A DNA stretch of 64,000 bases, taken from Formosa sp. Hel1_31_208 (GTDB lineage: Bacteria; Bacteroidota; Bacteroidia; Flavobacteriales; Flavobacteriaceae). The translations under genes and the position numbers were made by a program. The stretch covers positions 466,501-530,500 of the forward strand of contig NZ_LT629733.1 in assembly GCF_900104785.1 (NCBI RefSeq). Reading direction: 5' to 3'. Below are positions 9,110 to 18,316 of this stretch, in pieces. Under the pieces are notes generated by a model, which saw nothing but the letters and a program-made list of their open reading frames with translations, made no database searches and had not been told where the DNA came from. The stretch's first letter is position 1, and each line of letters begins with the position of its first letter.

Positions 9110-10345
9110 ATGCTAAAGTCCGCTCTTTTACTCTTAGCATTATTCTTATCCTCTTATGCCTTTTCTCAAGAAGAATCGAATAATGATCTCAAAATATTTG
9201 TCGATTGCAATATCTGTGACAATACATTTCTTAGACAAAATCTTGGGAATGTTCAATTTGTCAGAGATCAGGATTTAAGTGATGTTCACTTGTTTTTTGT
9301 GACACAACGAAATGGGAGCGGCGGAAGACAGTACGATATTGATTTTATAGGTAAAAATGAATTTGAGAACATCAATTACAAGTTACAGTTTTCAACAGAT
9401 TCTAACATGACACGAGACGATGTTAGAAACCGAACCATGGAATATATAAAACTAGGTCTGGTAAGGTTTTGGATAGCCAATGGCAACTTGGCTAATGTTT
9501 CAGTAGATGTCCCAGGACCAGAAACCGAATCTGAAAACTCAACAGTAAAGGATCCATGGAATTATTGGGTATTTCGTTTTGGTGCAAATGGGTTTTTTGA
9601 TGGCCAAGAATCTAATAATTCTAGTAACTTAAATTTTAATGTTTCCGCAAGACGAGTAACCGAAAAAAACAAATTCTTCTTTAGGGTTGGTTTCAGTGAA
9701 AACAAATCGACTTTTACTTTTGATGGTGAAGATATAGTCGCAATCAATAATAACAAATCACTTAATATAAGTGACGTACTAAGTATTAACGATCATTGGT
9801 CATATGGTCTCTTTGGCAATATAGGCACTTCTACCTTTAGTAATTATGACTTGTTTTGGAGATTGAGACCTGCGATAGAATACAATTTTTTTAAATATGA
9901 AGACTCGGCCAAAAAACAGCTCATTCTATCGTACAGAAACGGTTTGGTTTTTAACGATTATATTGAACGCACTGTTTTTGCAGAGGAAAAAGAGCTCTTA
10001 TTTCAGCATTCCTTTTTATTAGGTGGTAGTGTTCGTCAGGAATGGGGAAATATAAACGGAGAAGCCTCTTTTAATCAATATTTGAATGATACTTCCTTGC
10101 AATCATTCGGGTTCTTTCTTGGTGCAAATATTCGTGTATTTAAAGGATTTAATTTTAATGTTGGAGGTAACTATAGAATAACCAGAGATCAAATTAATCT
10201 CCCAGCAGGTGATATTTCGCTTGAAGAATTATTATTACAACAACAACAATTACAATCCGGCTATAATTATTTTGTAAGTGTCGGTTTTAGCTACCAATTT
10301 GGATCTATTTATAATTCGATAGTAAATCCTAGATTCAACTTTTAA
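9110..10345 (+). CDS. predicted outer-membrane beta-barrel protein of unknown function
   Basis: A signal peptide (residues 1-19, ending SYAFSQ) leads into a globular domain of about 130 residues with a CNIC pair near residue 34. A tract from about residue 150 to the end then shows alternating aromatic/polar strands and ends in Phe (RFNF), typical of an outer-membrane barrel. It resembles the many uncharacterised Bacteroidota porin-like proteins; the N-terminal domain is unfamiliar. It sits alone, 183 bases after the lipoprotein gene and upstream of the sdh operon. Confidence 0.75.
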   Translation: MLKSALLLLALFLSSYAFSQEESNNDLKIFVDCNICDNTFLRQNLGNVQFVRDQDLSDVHLFFVTQRNGSGGRQYDIDFIGKNEFENINYKLQFSTDSNMTRDDVRNRTMEYIKLGLVRFWIANGNLANVSVDVPGPETESENSTVKDPWNYWVFRFGANGFFDGQESNNSSNLNFNVSARRVTEKNKFFFRVGFSENKSTFTFDGEDIVAINNNKSLNISDVLSINDHWSYGLFGNIGTSTFSNYDLFWRLRPAIEYNFFKYEDSAKKQLILSYRNGLVFNDYIERTVFAEEKELLFQHSFLLGGSVRQEWGNINGEASFNQYLNDTSLQSFGFFLGANIRVFKGFNFNVGGNYRITRDQINLPAGDISLEELLLQQQQLQSGYNYFVSVGFSYQFGSIYNSIVNPRFNF

Positions 10346-10382
10346 TTAAATCCATTCTAAATAATCATTTTAAGTCTTAAAA

Positions 10383-10414
10383 TTTGCTGAGGACTCGCTC
10401 GAATCTTATCTTTG
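10383..10414 (+). promoter_or_regulatory. promoter of the sdhCAB operon
   Basis: TTTG (10383-10386), 20 bases, then TATCTTTG (10407-10414) form a full Bacteroidota -33/-7 pair (TTTG...TAnnTTTG). It gives a leader of about 20 bases before sdhC. Confidence 0.7.
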
Positions 10415-10441
10415 TGGAAGAAATAATTAACTACAATTATA

Positions 10442-11119
10442 ATGAGCGGAATTTTAAATTCGTCGATTGGAAGAAAGATAGCCATGGCACTTTCGGCACT
10501 CTTCCTAATGGTTTTCATTTTACAGCATTTTTTAATTAACATCCTTTCAGTTATCAACCCAGACACTTTTAACGAAGTATCGCACTTTATGGGAACTAAT
10601 CCTTTGGTGCAATTTGCACTTCAACCGGTTCTTATTTTCGGTGTCATTTTTCATTTTGTTATGGGCTTTGTTCTAGAAATCAAAAACAATAGAGCACGTG
10701 CTGTTGGCTATGCTCAAAATAGTCCATCCAATAATTCAACGTGGATCAGTAGAAATATGATCTGGAGTGGAGGCTTTATTCTGGTATTCTTAATTATCCA
10801 CTTCATCGATTTTTGGATTCCAGAAATTAATACAAAGTATATCGTTGGTGATATGTCTGGATTACTTGTAGATGGCGAAGGCTATAGGTATTATGAAGAA
10901 CTCGTGCATAAATTCGAACCTATTTGGAGAGTGGCATTATATTGCTTAGGCTTTGTATTCTTGGCACTACATCTATTGCATGGTTTTAATTCTTCGTTCC
11001 AATCTGTTGGAGCAAATAATAAATACACAAAGGGATTAAAAGGATTTGGGAACGTCTATTCAATTGGTGTCCCATTGGGATTTATTTTCATTGCGCTATT
11101 CCATTATTTTAATCACTAA
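10442..11119 (+). CDS. sdhC: succinate dehydrogenase cytochrome b558 subunit
   Basis: This 225-residue membrane anchor of complex II has five hydrophobic helices. Histidines placed within them (LQHFL, IFHFV, IIHFID, LHLLHGF) are suited to bind two b hemes. It passes electrons from the iron-sulfur subunit to menaquinone. The [11 protein letters not shown] motif near residue 180 is typical of the Bacteroidota/epsilon B-type enzyme. It is first in the operon, 14 bases before sdhA, and is preceded by a strong promoter. Confidence 0.95.
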   Translation: MSGILNSSIGRKIAMALSALFLMVFILQHFLINILSVINPDTFNEVSHFMGTNPLVQFALQPVLIFGVIFHFVMGFVLEIKNNRARAVGYAQNSPSNNSTWISRNMIWSGGFILVFLIIHFIDFWIPEINTKYIVGDMSGLLVDGEGYRYYEELVHKFEPIWRVALYCLGFVFLALHLLHGFNSSFQSVGANNKYTKGLKGFGNVYSIGVPLGFIFIALFHYFNH

Positions 11120-11133
11120 AAACACATCTAAAT

Positions 11134-13131
11134 ATGGCTTTAGATTCTAAAATACCTAAAGGACCACTAGCTGAAAAGTGGACGAAATATAAAAACGATA
11201 TTAATCTGGTTAATCCAGCTAACAAACGTTTAATTGACATTATAATTGTTGGTACGGGTTTAGCAGGCGGATCTGCTGCGGCCACATTAGCCGAATTAGG
11301 CTATAACGTAAAAGCATTTTGTTTTCAAGATTCTCCAAGACGTGCACATTCAATTGCAGCTCAGGGAGGAATTAATGCGGCAAAGAACTATCAAGGTGAT
11401 GGTGACTCAACCTACCGTTTATTTTATGATACTGTAAAAGGTGGTGATTACAGATCTAGAGAAGCAAATGTATATCGCTTAGCAGAAGTATCAACGAACA
11501 TTATTGACCAATGTGTTGCTCAGGGTGTTCCTTTCGCGAGAGAATATGGAGGTCTTTTAGATAACCGTTCTTTTGGCGGTGTATTAGTATCTAGAACATT
11601 TTATGCTAAAGGTCAAACTGGTCAACAATTATTGCTTGGTGCTTATTCTGCCATGAATCGTCAAATTGGTCGTGGAAAAATAAAAATGTACACACGTCAT
11701 GAAATGCTTGATGTGGTTGTTGTAGATGGAAAAGCAAGAGGAATCATTGCACGCGATTTGGTAACTGGGGAAATAGAACGACATTCAGCTCATGCTGTTG
11801 TATTAGGAACTGGTGGTTATGGTAATGCATTCTACTTATCTACCTATGCCATGGGAAGTAACGTGACTGCTGCATGGAAAGCACATAAGCGTGGCGCTTT
11901 CTTTGCAAATCCTTGTTATACACAAATTCACCCAACTTGTATTCCTGTTTCTGGCGATCATCAGTCTAAACTCACGTTAATGTCTGAGTCATTAAGAAAT
12001 GATGGACGTATTTGGGTACCAAAACATATGAAAGACGTCGAAGCGATTAGAAATGGAAGTTTAAAGCCAACACAACTCGCTGAAGACGATAGAGATTATT
12101 ACTTAGAGCGTCGCTATCCGGCGTTTGGTAATTTAGTACCACGAGATGTGGCTTCAAGAGCTGCCAAAGAACGTTGTGATGCTGGATATGGTGTAAACCA
12201 AACAGGTGAGGCTGTTTATTTAGATTTTTCTGCTGCCATTGAACGCTACGGAAAAGAACAAGCACACGTGAAAGGTTTAAATGAAGATGATACTGCGTTG
12301 GTTCAGAAACTTGGAAAAGAAGTCATTGCCAACAAATATGGAAACTTATTCCAGATGTATGAGAAAATCGTAGATCAAAATCCTTACGAAACACCGATGA
12401 TGATTTATCCTGCAGTTCACTATACAATGGGAGGGCTTTGGGTAGATTATAACTTAATGACTAATGTACCTGGATTATATGCTATCGGTGAAGCAAACTT
12501 TTCTGATCATGGGGCAAACCGCTTAGGAGCTTCAGCATTAATGCAAGGTTTAGCCGATGGGTATTTCGTATTGCCTTATACTATTGGTGATTATTTAGCC
12601 GATGATATTAGAACTGGAACAATTCCAACTGACTCAAAAGAGTTTGATGAGGCAGAGAAAAATGTTCGAATTAGTATTGATAAATTAATCAATAATAAAG
12701 GGACAAAATCTGTAGATTATTTCCATAAACGTCTTGGTAAGATTATGTGGAACAAATGCGGAATGGCTCGTAATGCTAAAGATTTAAAATCAGCCATTAC
12801 TGAAATCGCAGAACTCAGAGAAGAATTCTATAAAGATGTTTTTGTTCCTGGAAAAGAGAACGAATATAATGAAGAGTTAGCTAAAGCAGCACGTGTTGCA
12901 GATTTCTTAGAATTAGGCGAATTATTTGCTAAAGACGCTTTAGAACGCGAAGAATCTGCTGGGGGACATTTTAGAGATGAATATCAAACAGAAACTGGTG
13001 AAGCCTTAAGAAGACCTGAGTACCAATATGTGTCTGCTTGGGAATACAAAGGACAACCAAGTGAGGCAGTCCATCATAAAGAAGCATTAGCCTATGAGAA
13101 TATTGAAGTAAAAGAGAGAAGTTACAAATAA
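11134..13131 (+). CDS. sdhA: succinate dehydrogenase/fumarate reductase flavoprotein subunit
   Basis: The 665-residue catalytic subunit oxidises succinate to fumarate in the TCA cycle. Visible features are the FAD dinucleotide fold [13 protein letters not shown] near residue 36, the covalent-FAD region with HSIAAQGG, the IHPT active-site segment and the [16 protein letters not shown] motif of the capping/FAD domain. The length is normal for the Bacteroidota enzyme. It is separated by 14 and 9 bases from sdhC and sdhB, as expected for co-translation in one operon. Confidence 0.97.
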   Translation: MALDSKIPKGPLAEKWTKYKNDINLVNPANKRLIDIIIVGTGLAGGSAAATLAELGYNVKAFCFQDSPRRAHSIAAQGGINAAKNYQGDGDSTYRLFYDTVKGGDYRSREANVYRLAEVSTNIIDQCVAQGVPFAREYGGLLDNRSFGGVLVSRTFYAKGQTGQQLLLGAYSAMNRQIGRGKIKMYTRHEMLDVVVVDGKARGIIARDLVTGEIERHSAHAVVLGTGGYGNAFYLSTYAMGSNVTAAWKAHKRGAFFANPCYTQIHPTCIPVSGDHQSKLTLMSESLRNDGRIWVPKHMKDVEAIRNGSLKPTQLAEDDRDYYLERRYPAFGNLVPRDVASRAAKERCDAGYGVNQTGEAVYLDFSAAIERYGKEQAHVKGLNEDDTALVQKLGKEVIANKYGNLFQMYEKIVDQNPYETPMMIYPAVHYTMGGLWVDYNLMTNVPGLYAIGEANFSDHGANRLGASALMQGLADGYFVLPYTIGDYLADDIRTGTIPTDSKEFDEAEKNVRISIDKLINNKGTKSVDYFHKRLGKIMWNKCGMARNAKDLKSAITEIAELREEFYKDVFVPGKENEYNEELAKAARVADFLELGELFAKDALEREESAGGHFRDEYQTETGEALRRPEYQYVSAWEYKGQPSEAVHHKEALAYENIEVKERSYK

Positions 13132-13140
13132 AAAAGAGCT

Positions 13141-13890
13141 ATGATGAATTTAACATTGAAAATATGGCGTCAAAAAAACGCTGGTGATAAAGGAAAAATG
13201 GTTGATTATAATCTAAGTGATGTGTCACCGGATATGTCATTTTTAGAAATGCTAGATATACTAAATCAAGAATTAATAGAAAAAGGAGAAGAACCAGTAG
13301 CATTTGATCATGATTGTAGAGAAGGGATCTGTGGAACTTGCTCCCTATATATAAACGGAAGAGCGCACGGACCACAAACAAAAATTACAGCGTGCCAATT
13401 ACACATGCGTAGTTTTAACGATGGTGACACCATTTATATAGAACCTTGGAGAGCAAAAGCATTCCCTGTTGTTAAAGATCTGATTGTAGATAGAAGTGCA
13501 TTTGATAGAATCCAGCAAGCTGGAGGATTTATTTCAGTAAATACCTCGGGTAACACTCAAGACGCTAATGCAATTCCGATTGAAAAAGAGCATGCCGACA
13601 ATGCTTTTGACGCAGCAACCTGTATTGGTTGTGGTGCCTGTGTAGCTTCTTGTAAGAATTCTAGTGCTATGTTATTTGTTGGGGCTAAAGTCTCTCAGTT
13701 TGCACTGCTACCGCAAGGACAAGTTGAAGCTACAGATCGTGTATTAAACATGGTCAAACAAATGGATGAAGAAGGTTTTGGAAACTGCACCAATACAGGA
13801 GCCTGTGAGGTGGAATGTCCTAAAGGAATTTCTTTAGAAAACATTGCTCGTATGAATCGAGAATATTTAAAAGCCAGTTTGAAAGGATAA
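13141..13890 (+). CDS. sdhB: succinate dehydrogenase iron-sulfur subunit
   Basis: The 249-residue electron-transfer subunit has the plant-type [2Fe-2S] ligands C59, C64, C67 and C85. A ferredoxin-like half carries [11 protein letters not shown] for the [4Fe-4S] cluster and GACEVECP for the [3Fe-4S] cluster. Two adjacent ATG codons (13141 and 13144) could both start it; the first is taken. It is last in the operon and a terminator follows. Confidence 0.97.
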   Translation: MMNLTLKIWRQKNAGDKGKMVDYNLSDVSPDMSFLEMLDILNQELIEKGEEPVAFDHDCREGICGTCSLYINGRAHGPQTKITACQLHMRSFNDGDTIYIEPWRAKAFPVVKDLIVDRSAFDRIQQAGGFISVNTSGNTQDANAIPIEKEHADNAFDAATCIGCGACVASCKNSSAMLFVGAKVSQFALLPQGQVEATDRVLNMVKQMDEEGFGNCTNTGACEVECPKGISLENIARMNREYLKASLKG

Positions 13891-13920
13891 ACTGAAAACT
13901 TTAGTAACTAATATATTAGA

Positions 13921-13949
13921 AAATCTCAAGAGCAATCTTGGGATTTTTT
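13921..13949 (+). terminator. Rho-independent terminator of sdhCAB
   Basis: AAATCTCAAGA pairs with TCTTGGGATTT (one G-U) around a 4-base loop and is followed by a T run. It lies inside what would be the TTG-initiated extension of the next gene, which argues against that extension. Confidence 0.8.
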
Positions 13950-13974
13950 GTTTCTTTATAGTTTAAATCAAAAC

Positions 13975-15744
13975 ATGATAAATCCAACTGCATTTTATAA
14001 TCAAGCATTAGAAAAACATAGCACAGAAGTTGCTTCCCTTCAAAAACGAATATTACTTCTAAGTACCTTGCGAATACTAGTTTTTATATCTACTAGCTTT
14101 GCAATCTATTTCTCGCTTCCAAATTGGCAAATGGCATCAATTTGCGGACTTATTGGACTAACTGTTTTTGTTTACTTTCTCTCGAAATATACTGATGTAA
14201 AATCCAAACGAGAACTTCATAAGGCTTTAGTTATAATCAACGAGGAAGAGTTAAAAATTGCTTCGGGAAATTTTCATCATAGAACTTCAGGTTCACAATT
14301 TCAAGACCCTAAACACTTTTATAGTTTAGATATTGATCTCTTTGGAAAAGGGTCCTTCTTTCAATATATAAATCGAACGAATTCTTCCGAAGGCCAACAA
14401 AAATTAGCTGATGCACTTAAAGCCAATAACATCTCAAATATTAAGAAACGGCAAGAAGCAATTCAAGAATTATCAGAAGAAGTTAAATGGATTCAAAACT
14501 ATGCAGCTACTGCCAGCTTGATTGCAACAGAAACACCAGCACCTCAGATTATCAATTGGCTTAAAACTCATCAATCGTTTATTCCTAAACAAATGAAATG
14601 GGTACCATGGTTATTTACATTTATTTCTGTGAGTTTATTAAGCTTAGCTATATTCAATATCTTAGACATTAGAATATTTGGTTACTGGCTTTTCGTAGGT
14701 CTGGCAATAACTGCCACATACTTGAAAAAAATTAATATATTGGCTTCCAATTCCGATAAAACTAAAGACACTTTCAAGCAATACGCGGCTTTACTGTTAC
14801 AAATTGAAACTAAACGTTTTAAATCAAAATTACTTCAAAAAAAACAACAACAAATTCAATCAGAACATAAAGAAGCATCTGCTATTTTCTCCGAATTTTC
14901 AAAGCATTTAGATGCATTAGACAATAGAAATAATCTCATTTCAGCAATTTTTGGTAATGGTTATTTACTGTCAGATATCAAAAATGCATATAAAATAGAA
15001 CAGTGGATTTTAAAATACGCACATAAAGTTGACGACTGGTTTGAAGTGGTTTCCTTTTTTGATGCCTATAATAGTTTAGGCACATATGCTTTCAACCATC
15101 AAACATACGTGTTTCCAAAGATTTCTGAAGTAACCGGAGTTATTACTGCTAAACAATTAGGACATCCTTTATTAAAAGCAGAAAAACGGATTACTAGTGA
15201 TCTCATTATTAACAATCAAGAGTTCTTTATTGTAACAGGAGCTAATATGGCTGGTAAAAGTACTTTTCTCAGAACTGTGTCTTTACATATTGTGATGGCT
15301 AATGTTGGTCTACCGGTATGTGCTAAGTCAAGTTCATATTCCCCTGTAAAACTCATAACAAGTATGCGTACAAGTGATTCACTAACTGACGATAGTAGTT
15401 ATTTCTTTTCAGAACTCACAAGACTAAAATTTATTGTCGATGCCATTGACAAGGAACCTTATTTTATCATTCTAGATGAAATTTTAAAAGGAACTAATAG
15501 CACAGATAAAGCCATCGGCTCCCGAAAATTTGTTAAGAAATTAGTTGCTGGTCATGCGACCGGAATTATTGCCACTCATGATTTAAGTCTTTGTGAAATA
15601 TCTGAGGAACTGGATGTTGTTAAGAACTATTATTTTGATGCCGAAATCGTTAATGATGAATTGTATTTTGATTACAAATTCAAAAAAGGCATTTGCCAAA
15701 ATATGAACGCCAGCTTTTTGTTGAAGAAAATGAAAATTGTGTAA
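13975..15744 (+). CDS. membrane-anchored MutS-like ATPase
   Basis: The 589-residue protein ends in a MutS domain V ATPase: Walker A TGANMAGKST near residue 420, Walker B FIILDE near 500, then TNSTDKA and the ATHD switch histidine. The N-terminal half has two hairpins of hydrophobic segments (about 28-70 and 205-250), so the ATPase is probably tethered to the inner membrane. Mismatch-recognition domain I (Phe-x-Glu) is absent, so it is not the canonical repair MutS. The family is common in Bacteroidota and its role is not known to me. The start is the ATG at 13975; an upstream TTG lies in the sdh terminator. Confidence 0.85.
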   Translation: MINPTAFYNQALEKHSTEVASLQKRILLLSTLRILVFISTSFAIYFSLPNWQMASICGLIGLTVFVYFLSKYTDVKSKRELHKALVIINEEELKIASGNFHHRTSGSQFQDPKHFYSLDIDLFGKGSFFQYINRTNSSEGQQKLADALKANNISNIKKRQEAIQELSEEVKWIQNYAATASLIATETPAPQIINWLKTHQSFIPKQMKWVPWLFTFISVSLLSLAIFNILDIRIFGYWLFVGLAITATYLKKINILASNSDKTKDTFKQYAALLLQIETKRFKSKLLQKKQQQIQSEHKEASAIFSEFSKHLDALDNRNNLISAIFGNGYLLSDIKNAYKIEQWILKYAHKVDDWFEVVSFFDAYNSLGTYAFNHQTYVFPKISEVTGVITAKQLGHPLLKAEKRITSDLIINNQEFFIVTGANMAGKSTFLRTVSLHIVMANVGLPVCAKSSSYSPVKLITSMRTSDSLTDDSSYFFSELTRLKFIVDAIDKEPYFIILDEILKGTNSTDKAIGSRKFVKKLVAGHATGIIATHDLSLCEISEELDVVKNYYFDAEIVNDELYFDYKFKKGICQNMNASFLLKKMKIV

Positions 15745-15748
15745 ATAA

Positions 15749-15776
15749 AAAACCCATTCTAACTAGAATGGGTTTT
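15749..15776. terminator. bidirectional terminator between mutS-like gene and rpmA
   Basis: A 12-bp perfect stem (AAAACCCATTCT with AGAATGGGTTTT) and a 4-base loop AACT lie between convergent genes. There are A and T runs on both sides. Confidence 0.85.
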
Positions 15777-15811
15777 AATATTTTGAGATAAAATTCTAAG
15801 AATTTATTCAA

Positions 15812-16072
15812 TTAAGCTTCAAAAGGCTCAATAGAAACAAAAGACTTCCCGTCTTTTTTCTTTGTAAATTTTACTAAACCATCAACTTTCGCATGTAAAG
15901 TGTGGTCTTTTCCGCCATACACATTTTCACCTGGGTGATGCGTATTACCTCTTTGTCTTACGAGAATATTTCCAGCTATAGCAGCTTGTCCACCAAAAAT
16001 CTTTACACCTAAGCGTTTCGATTCTGATTCTCTACCATTTTTAGAACTACCTACTCCTTTTTTATGAGCCAT
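15812..16072 (-). CDS. rpmA: 50S ribosomal protein L27
   Basis: The 86-residue protein begins [16 protein letters not shown] and contains the [16 protein letters not shown] core, the hallmark of L27. L27 lies near the peptidyl-transferase centre of the large ribosomal subunit. It follows rplU by 27 bases in the universal rplU-rpmA order. There is no N-terminal extension of the Firmicute cleaved type. Confidence 0.98.
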   Translation of the reverse strand: MAHKKGVGSSKNGRESESKRLGVKIFGGQAAIAGNILVRQRGNTHHPGENVYGGKDHTLHAKVDGLVKFTKKKDGKSFVSIEPFEA

Positions 16073-16099
16073 TGTCTTAAGGTTTTATATTGTTAATAA

Positions 16100-16636
16100 T
16101 TAACTTAAAGCAGCAATTAAATCAGCTTTCTTCATAGAAGAAATACCTTCAATTCCTTTTGCCTTAGCCATCTCTTTTAACTGAGCAACAGTCATTTTAC
16201 TTAAGTCTTGAGTTCCCTCTTTAACTTTTGCAGCTGGCTTAGCTTCTGCTTTAGGTTCTACTTTTTTAGTTTCTTTTTTCGGAGCAGCTTTCTCAGCTTT
16301 AGCTGGAGTTGCTTTCTTAGCTCCTGAAGCGACAATACTTTCAATTACGATTTCAGATAAAGATTGTCTGTGTCCATTTTTTACACGATAACCTTTTCTT
16401 CTTTTCTTTTTGAAAACTATCACTTTATCACCTTTAAGGTGCTTTAAGACTTTAGCACTTACCTGTGCTCCGTCTATAGCTGGGGCGCCTAAAGTTACAT
16501 TGTTACCATCGCCAATTAAAAGAACGTTATCGAAAGAAACTTTCTTACCTTCTTCTGTTGCTAAACGGTTAACAAAAACTTTTTGGTCTTTTTCAACTTT
16601 AAATTGATGCCCTGCTATCTCTACAATTGCGTACAT
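16100..16636 (-). CDS. rplU: 50S ribosomal protein L21 with C-terminal Rho_N/SAP-like extension
   Basis: Residues 1 to about 103 are standard L21 (MYAIVEIAGHQFKVEKDQ onward, with the KKKRRKGYRVKNGH stretch). A low-complexity Lys/Ala/Pro/Glu linker (about 105-143) and a final ~35-residue module follow. That module (SKMTVAQLKEMAKAKGIEG, then SSMKKADLIAAL) has the helix-helix pattern of Rho N-terminal/SAP-like domains. Normal L21 is about 103 aa; this is 178. The start is the ATG at 16636; a longer frame to 16702 would begin inside the promoter. Confidence 0.93.
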   Translation of the reverse strand: MYAIVEIAGHQFKVEKDQKVFVNRLATEEGKKVSFDNVLLIGDGNNVTLGAPAIDGAQVSAKVLKHLKGDKVIVFKKKRRKGYRVKNGHRQSLSEIVIESIVASGAKKATPAKAEKAAPKKETKKVEPKAEAKPAAKVKEGTQDLSKMTVAQLKEMAKAKGIEGISSMKKADLIAALS

Positions 16637-16699
16637 TAGCGTAACGTTTTTATTAATTATTTGATTAAAAATCTCTGCTATCTCTTCAGAAAGCGGGTG

Positions 16700-16731
16700 C
16701 AAATATACATTCTAATTCATTAATCTACAAA
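16700..16731 (-). promoter_or_regulatory. promoter of rplU-rpmA
   Basis: On the minus strand, TTTG (16731-16728), 20 bases, then TATATTTG (16707-16700) make a complete -33/-7 pair. The leader to the L21 ATG is about 57 bases. Confidence 0.75.
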
Positions 16732-16882
16732 CGATTTAAAAATTTTGATTAAGAATCTCAGGGTTTTTACAATCCGTCTTATAAATTTGACAAATTAAAT
16801 TACAAAACTGCCTTTAACAAATAATTCATTCTTTTGGAATTATTTTTGCTAAAAAAATATTAAAAAAAGCCTAGTTATTCCT

Positions 16883-16890
16883 TATTTTTG
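16883..16890 (+). promoter_or_regulatory. -7 promoter element upstream of the M16 pair
   Basis: TATTTTTG matches TAnnTTTG. The leader to the ATG at 16982 would be about 85 bases. Confidence 0.5.
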
Positions 16891-16981
16891 TAGCTAGGGT
16901 GTAACATTTTCATACAAGGCTACACTTATAAAAAATAAAACTGAAATACAGAACACACAATTAATTTAAAACAAAATCACT

Positions 16982-18304
16982 ATGAAAAAATGCTTGTTAA
17001 TTTTAGCTTCTTTGATGCTGGTTGGTTTTTCTGCCAATGCTCAAAAAGTTGAATTTGAAGAATTTGACTTAGATAACGGAATGCATGTTATCTTACATCA
17101 GGACAACACAGCTCCAGTAGTCACAGTATCAGTCATGTACCATGTAGGCGCGAAGGATGAAAATCCACAGCGCACAGGATTTGCTCACTTTTTCGAGCAT
17201 TTATTATTTGAAGGTACTGAAAACATTGCTAGAGGCGAGTGGTTTACTATTGTATCGTCGAATGGTGGAAGCAACAATGCCAATACTACAGATGATAGAA
17301 CGTACTATTATGAAGTATTTCCTTCCAACAATGTAGAATTGGGATTATGGATGGAATCTGAACGTTTAATGCACCCTATCATAAATCAAATAGGTGTTGA
17401 TACTCAAAACGAAGTCGTTAAAGAAGAAAAAAGATTGCGTGTAGACAATAGCCCATATGGTAGATTTTTAGAAAACATAAAACTAAATATGTTTAAAAAA
17501 CATCCCTATAAAGGAACTACTATTGGTAAAATGGAACATTTAGATGCTGCAACTCTCGAAGAGTTTCAAGCTTTTAACAAAAAATATTATGTGCCAAATA
17601 ATGCTGTTCTAGTTGTCGCTGGAGACATCAACAAAACTGATGTTAAAAGAATGGTTCAAGATTATTTTGGTCCAATTCCAAGAGGTAAAGATATCGTAAG
17701 AAGTTTCCCTAAAGAAGATCCTATTACCGAGCCAATGTTTGCAAAAGCATATGACCCTAATATCCAAATTCCAGCAATTATGGCGGCTTATAGAACACCT
17801 TCTTTTAAAGATAGAGATGCTTATGTGTTAGGAATGATTTCAAGTTATCTAAGTGGTGGTAAATCTTCTAAACTATACAAGAAAATTGTAGATGAGAAAA
17901 AAATGGCATTACAAGTTGGTGCGTTAGATTTTAGTCAAGAAGATTATGGAACGTATATTTTATTCGGATTACCATTAGGTGATGTAAAATTAGAAGATTT
18001 AGTTAAAGAAATTGATGAAGAAATTGTGAAACTTCAGAATGAATTAATTTCAGAAAGAGATTATGAAAAACTTCAGAATGTTTTTGAAAACCGATTTGTA
18101 AACTCTAATTCAAGTGTTTCTGGAATTGCAAATTCGTTAGCTAGATATTACATGTTATATGGTGATGTGAACTTGATAAACAACGAAATCGATATCTATA
18201 GATCTATTAGTAGAGAAGAGATTCAAGCTGTTGCTAAAAAATACTTAAATCCGAATCAAAGGTTATTATTAGAGTATTTACCAGAAGAAAAAAAGGAAAA
18301 CTAA
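16982..18304 (+). CDS. M16 zinc peptidase, active subunit (pitrilysin/PqqL-like)
   Basis: A signal peptide (about residues 1-21) precedes an M16 fold with the inverted zinc motif HFFEH (H69, E72, H73) and the downstream Glu in NEVVKEEKR. It is therefore a complete metallopeptidase half, 440 aa long, predicted to be periplasmic. The adjoining gene, 12 bases later, encodes an M16 protein without the zinc site. This is the known active/inactive pairing of M16B proteins, which work as heterodimers. The substrates are unknown, probably peptides. Confidence 0.92.
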   Translation: MKKCLLILASLMLVGFSANAQKVEFEEFDLDNGMHVILHQDNTAPVVTVSVMYHVGAKDENPQRTGFAHFFEHLLFEGTENIARGEWFTIVSSNGGSNNANTTDDRTYYYEVFPSNNVELGLWMESERLMHPIINQIGVDTQNEVVKEEKRLRVDNSPYGRFLENIKLNMFKKHPYKGTTIGKMEHLDAATLEEFQAFNKKYYVPNNAVLVVAGDINKTDVKRMVQDYFGPIPRGKDIVRSFPKEDPITEPMFAKAYDPNIQIPAIMAAYRTPSFKDRDAYVLGMISSYLSGGKSSKLYKKIVDEKKMALQVGALDFSQEDYGTYILFGLPLGDVKLEDLVKEIDEEIVKLQNELISERDYEKLQNVFENRFVNSNSSVSGIANSLARYYMLYGDVNLINNEIDIYRSISREEIQAVAKKYLNPNQRLLLEYLPEEKKEN

Positions 18305-18316
18305 AAAGAAAAAAAC

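Larger units (their letters stand above)
16637..16981. other. 345-base intergenic region with divergent promoters
   Basis: It holds the rplU promoter (minus strand) and a -7 element for the M16 peptidase gene (plus strand). The remainder is AT-rich, with no open frame, RNA gene or repeat that I can recognise. Confidence 0.7.

Noticed and set aside
13948..13974. TTG start extending the MutS-like protein by nine residues
   Set aside because: The codons lie in the sdhCAB terminator T run; the ATG at 13975 is the sound start.
16637..16702. Upstream ATG extending L21 by 22 residues
   Set aside because: It overlaps the exact -7 promoter element, and L21 proteins begin MYAIVEIAG-like.
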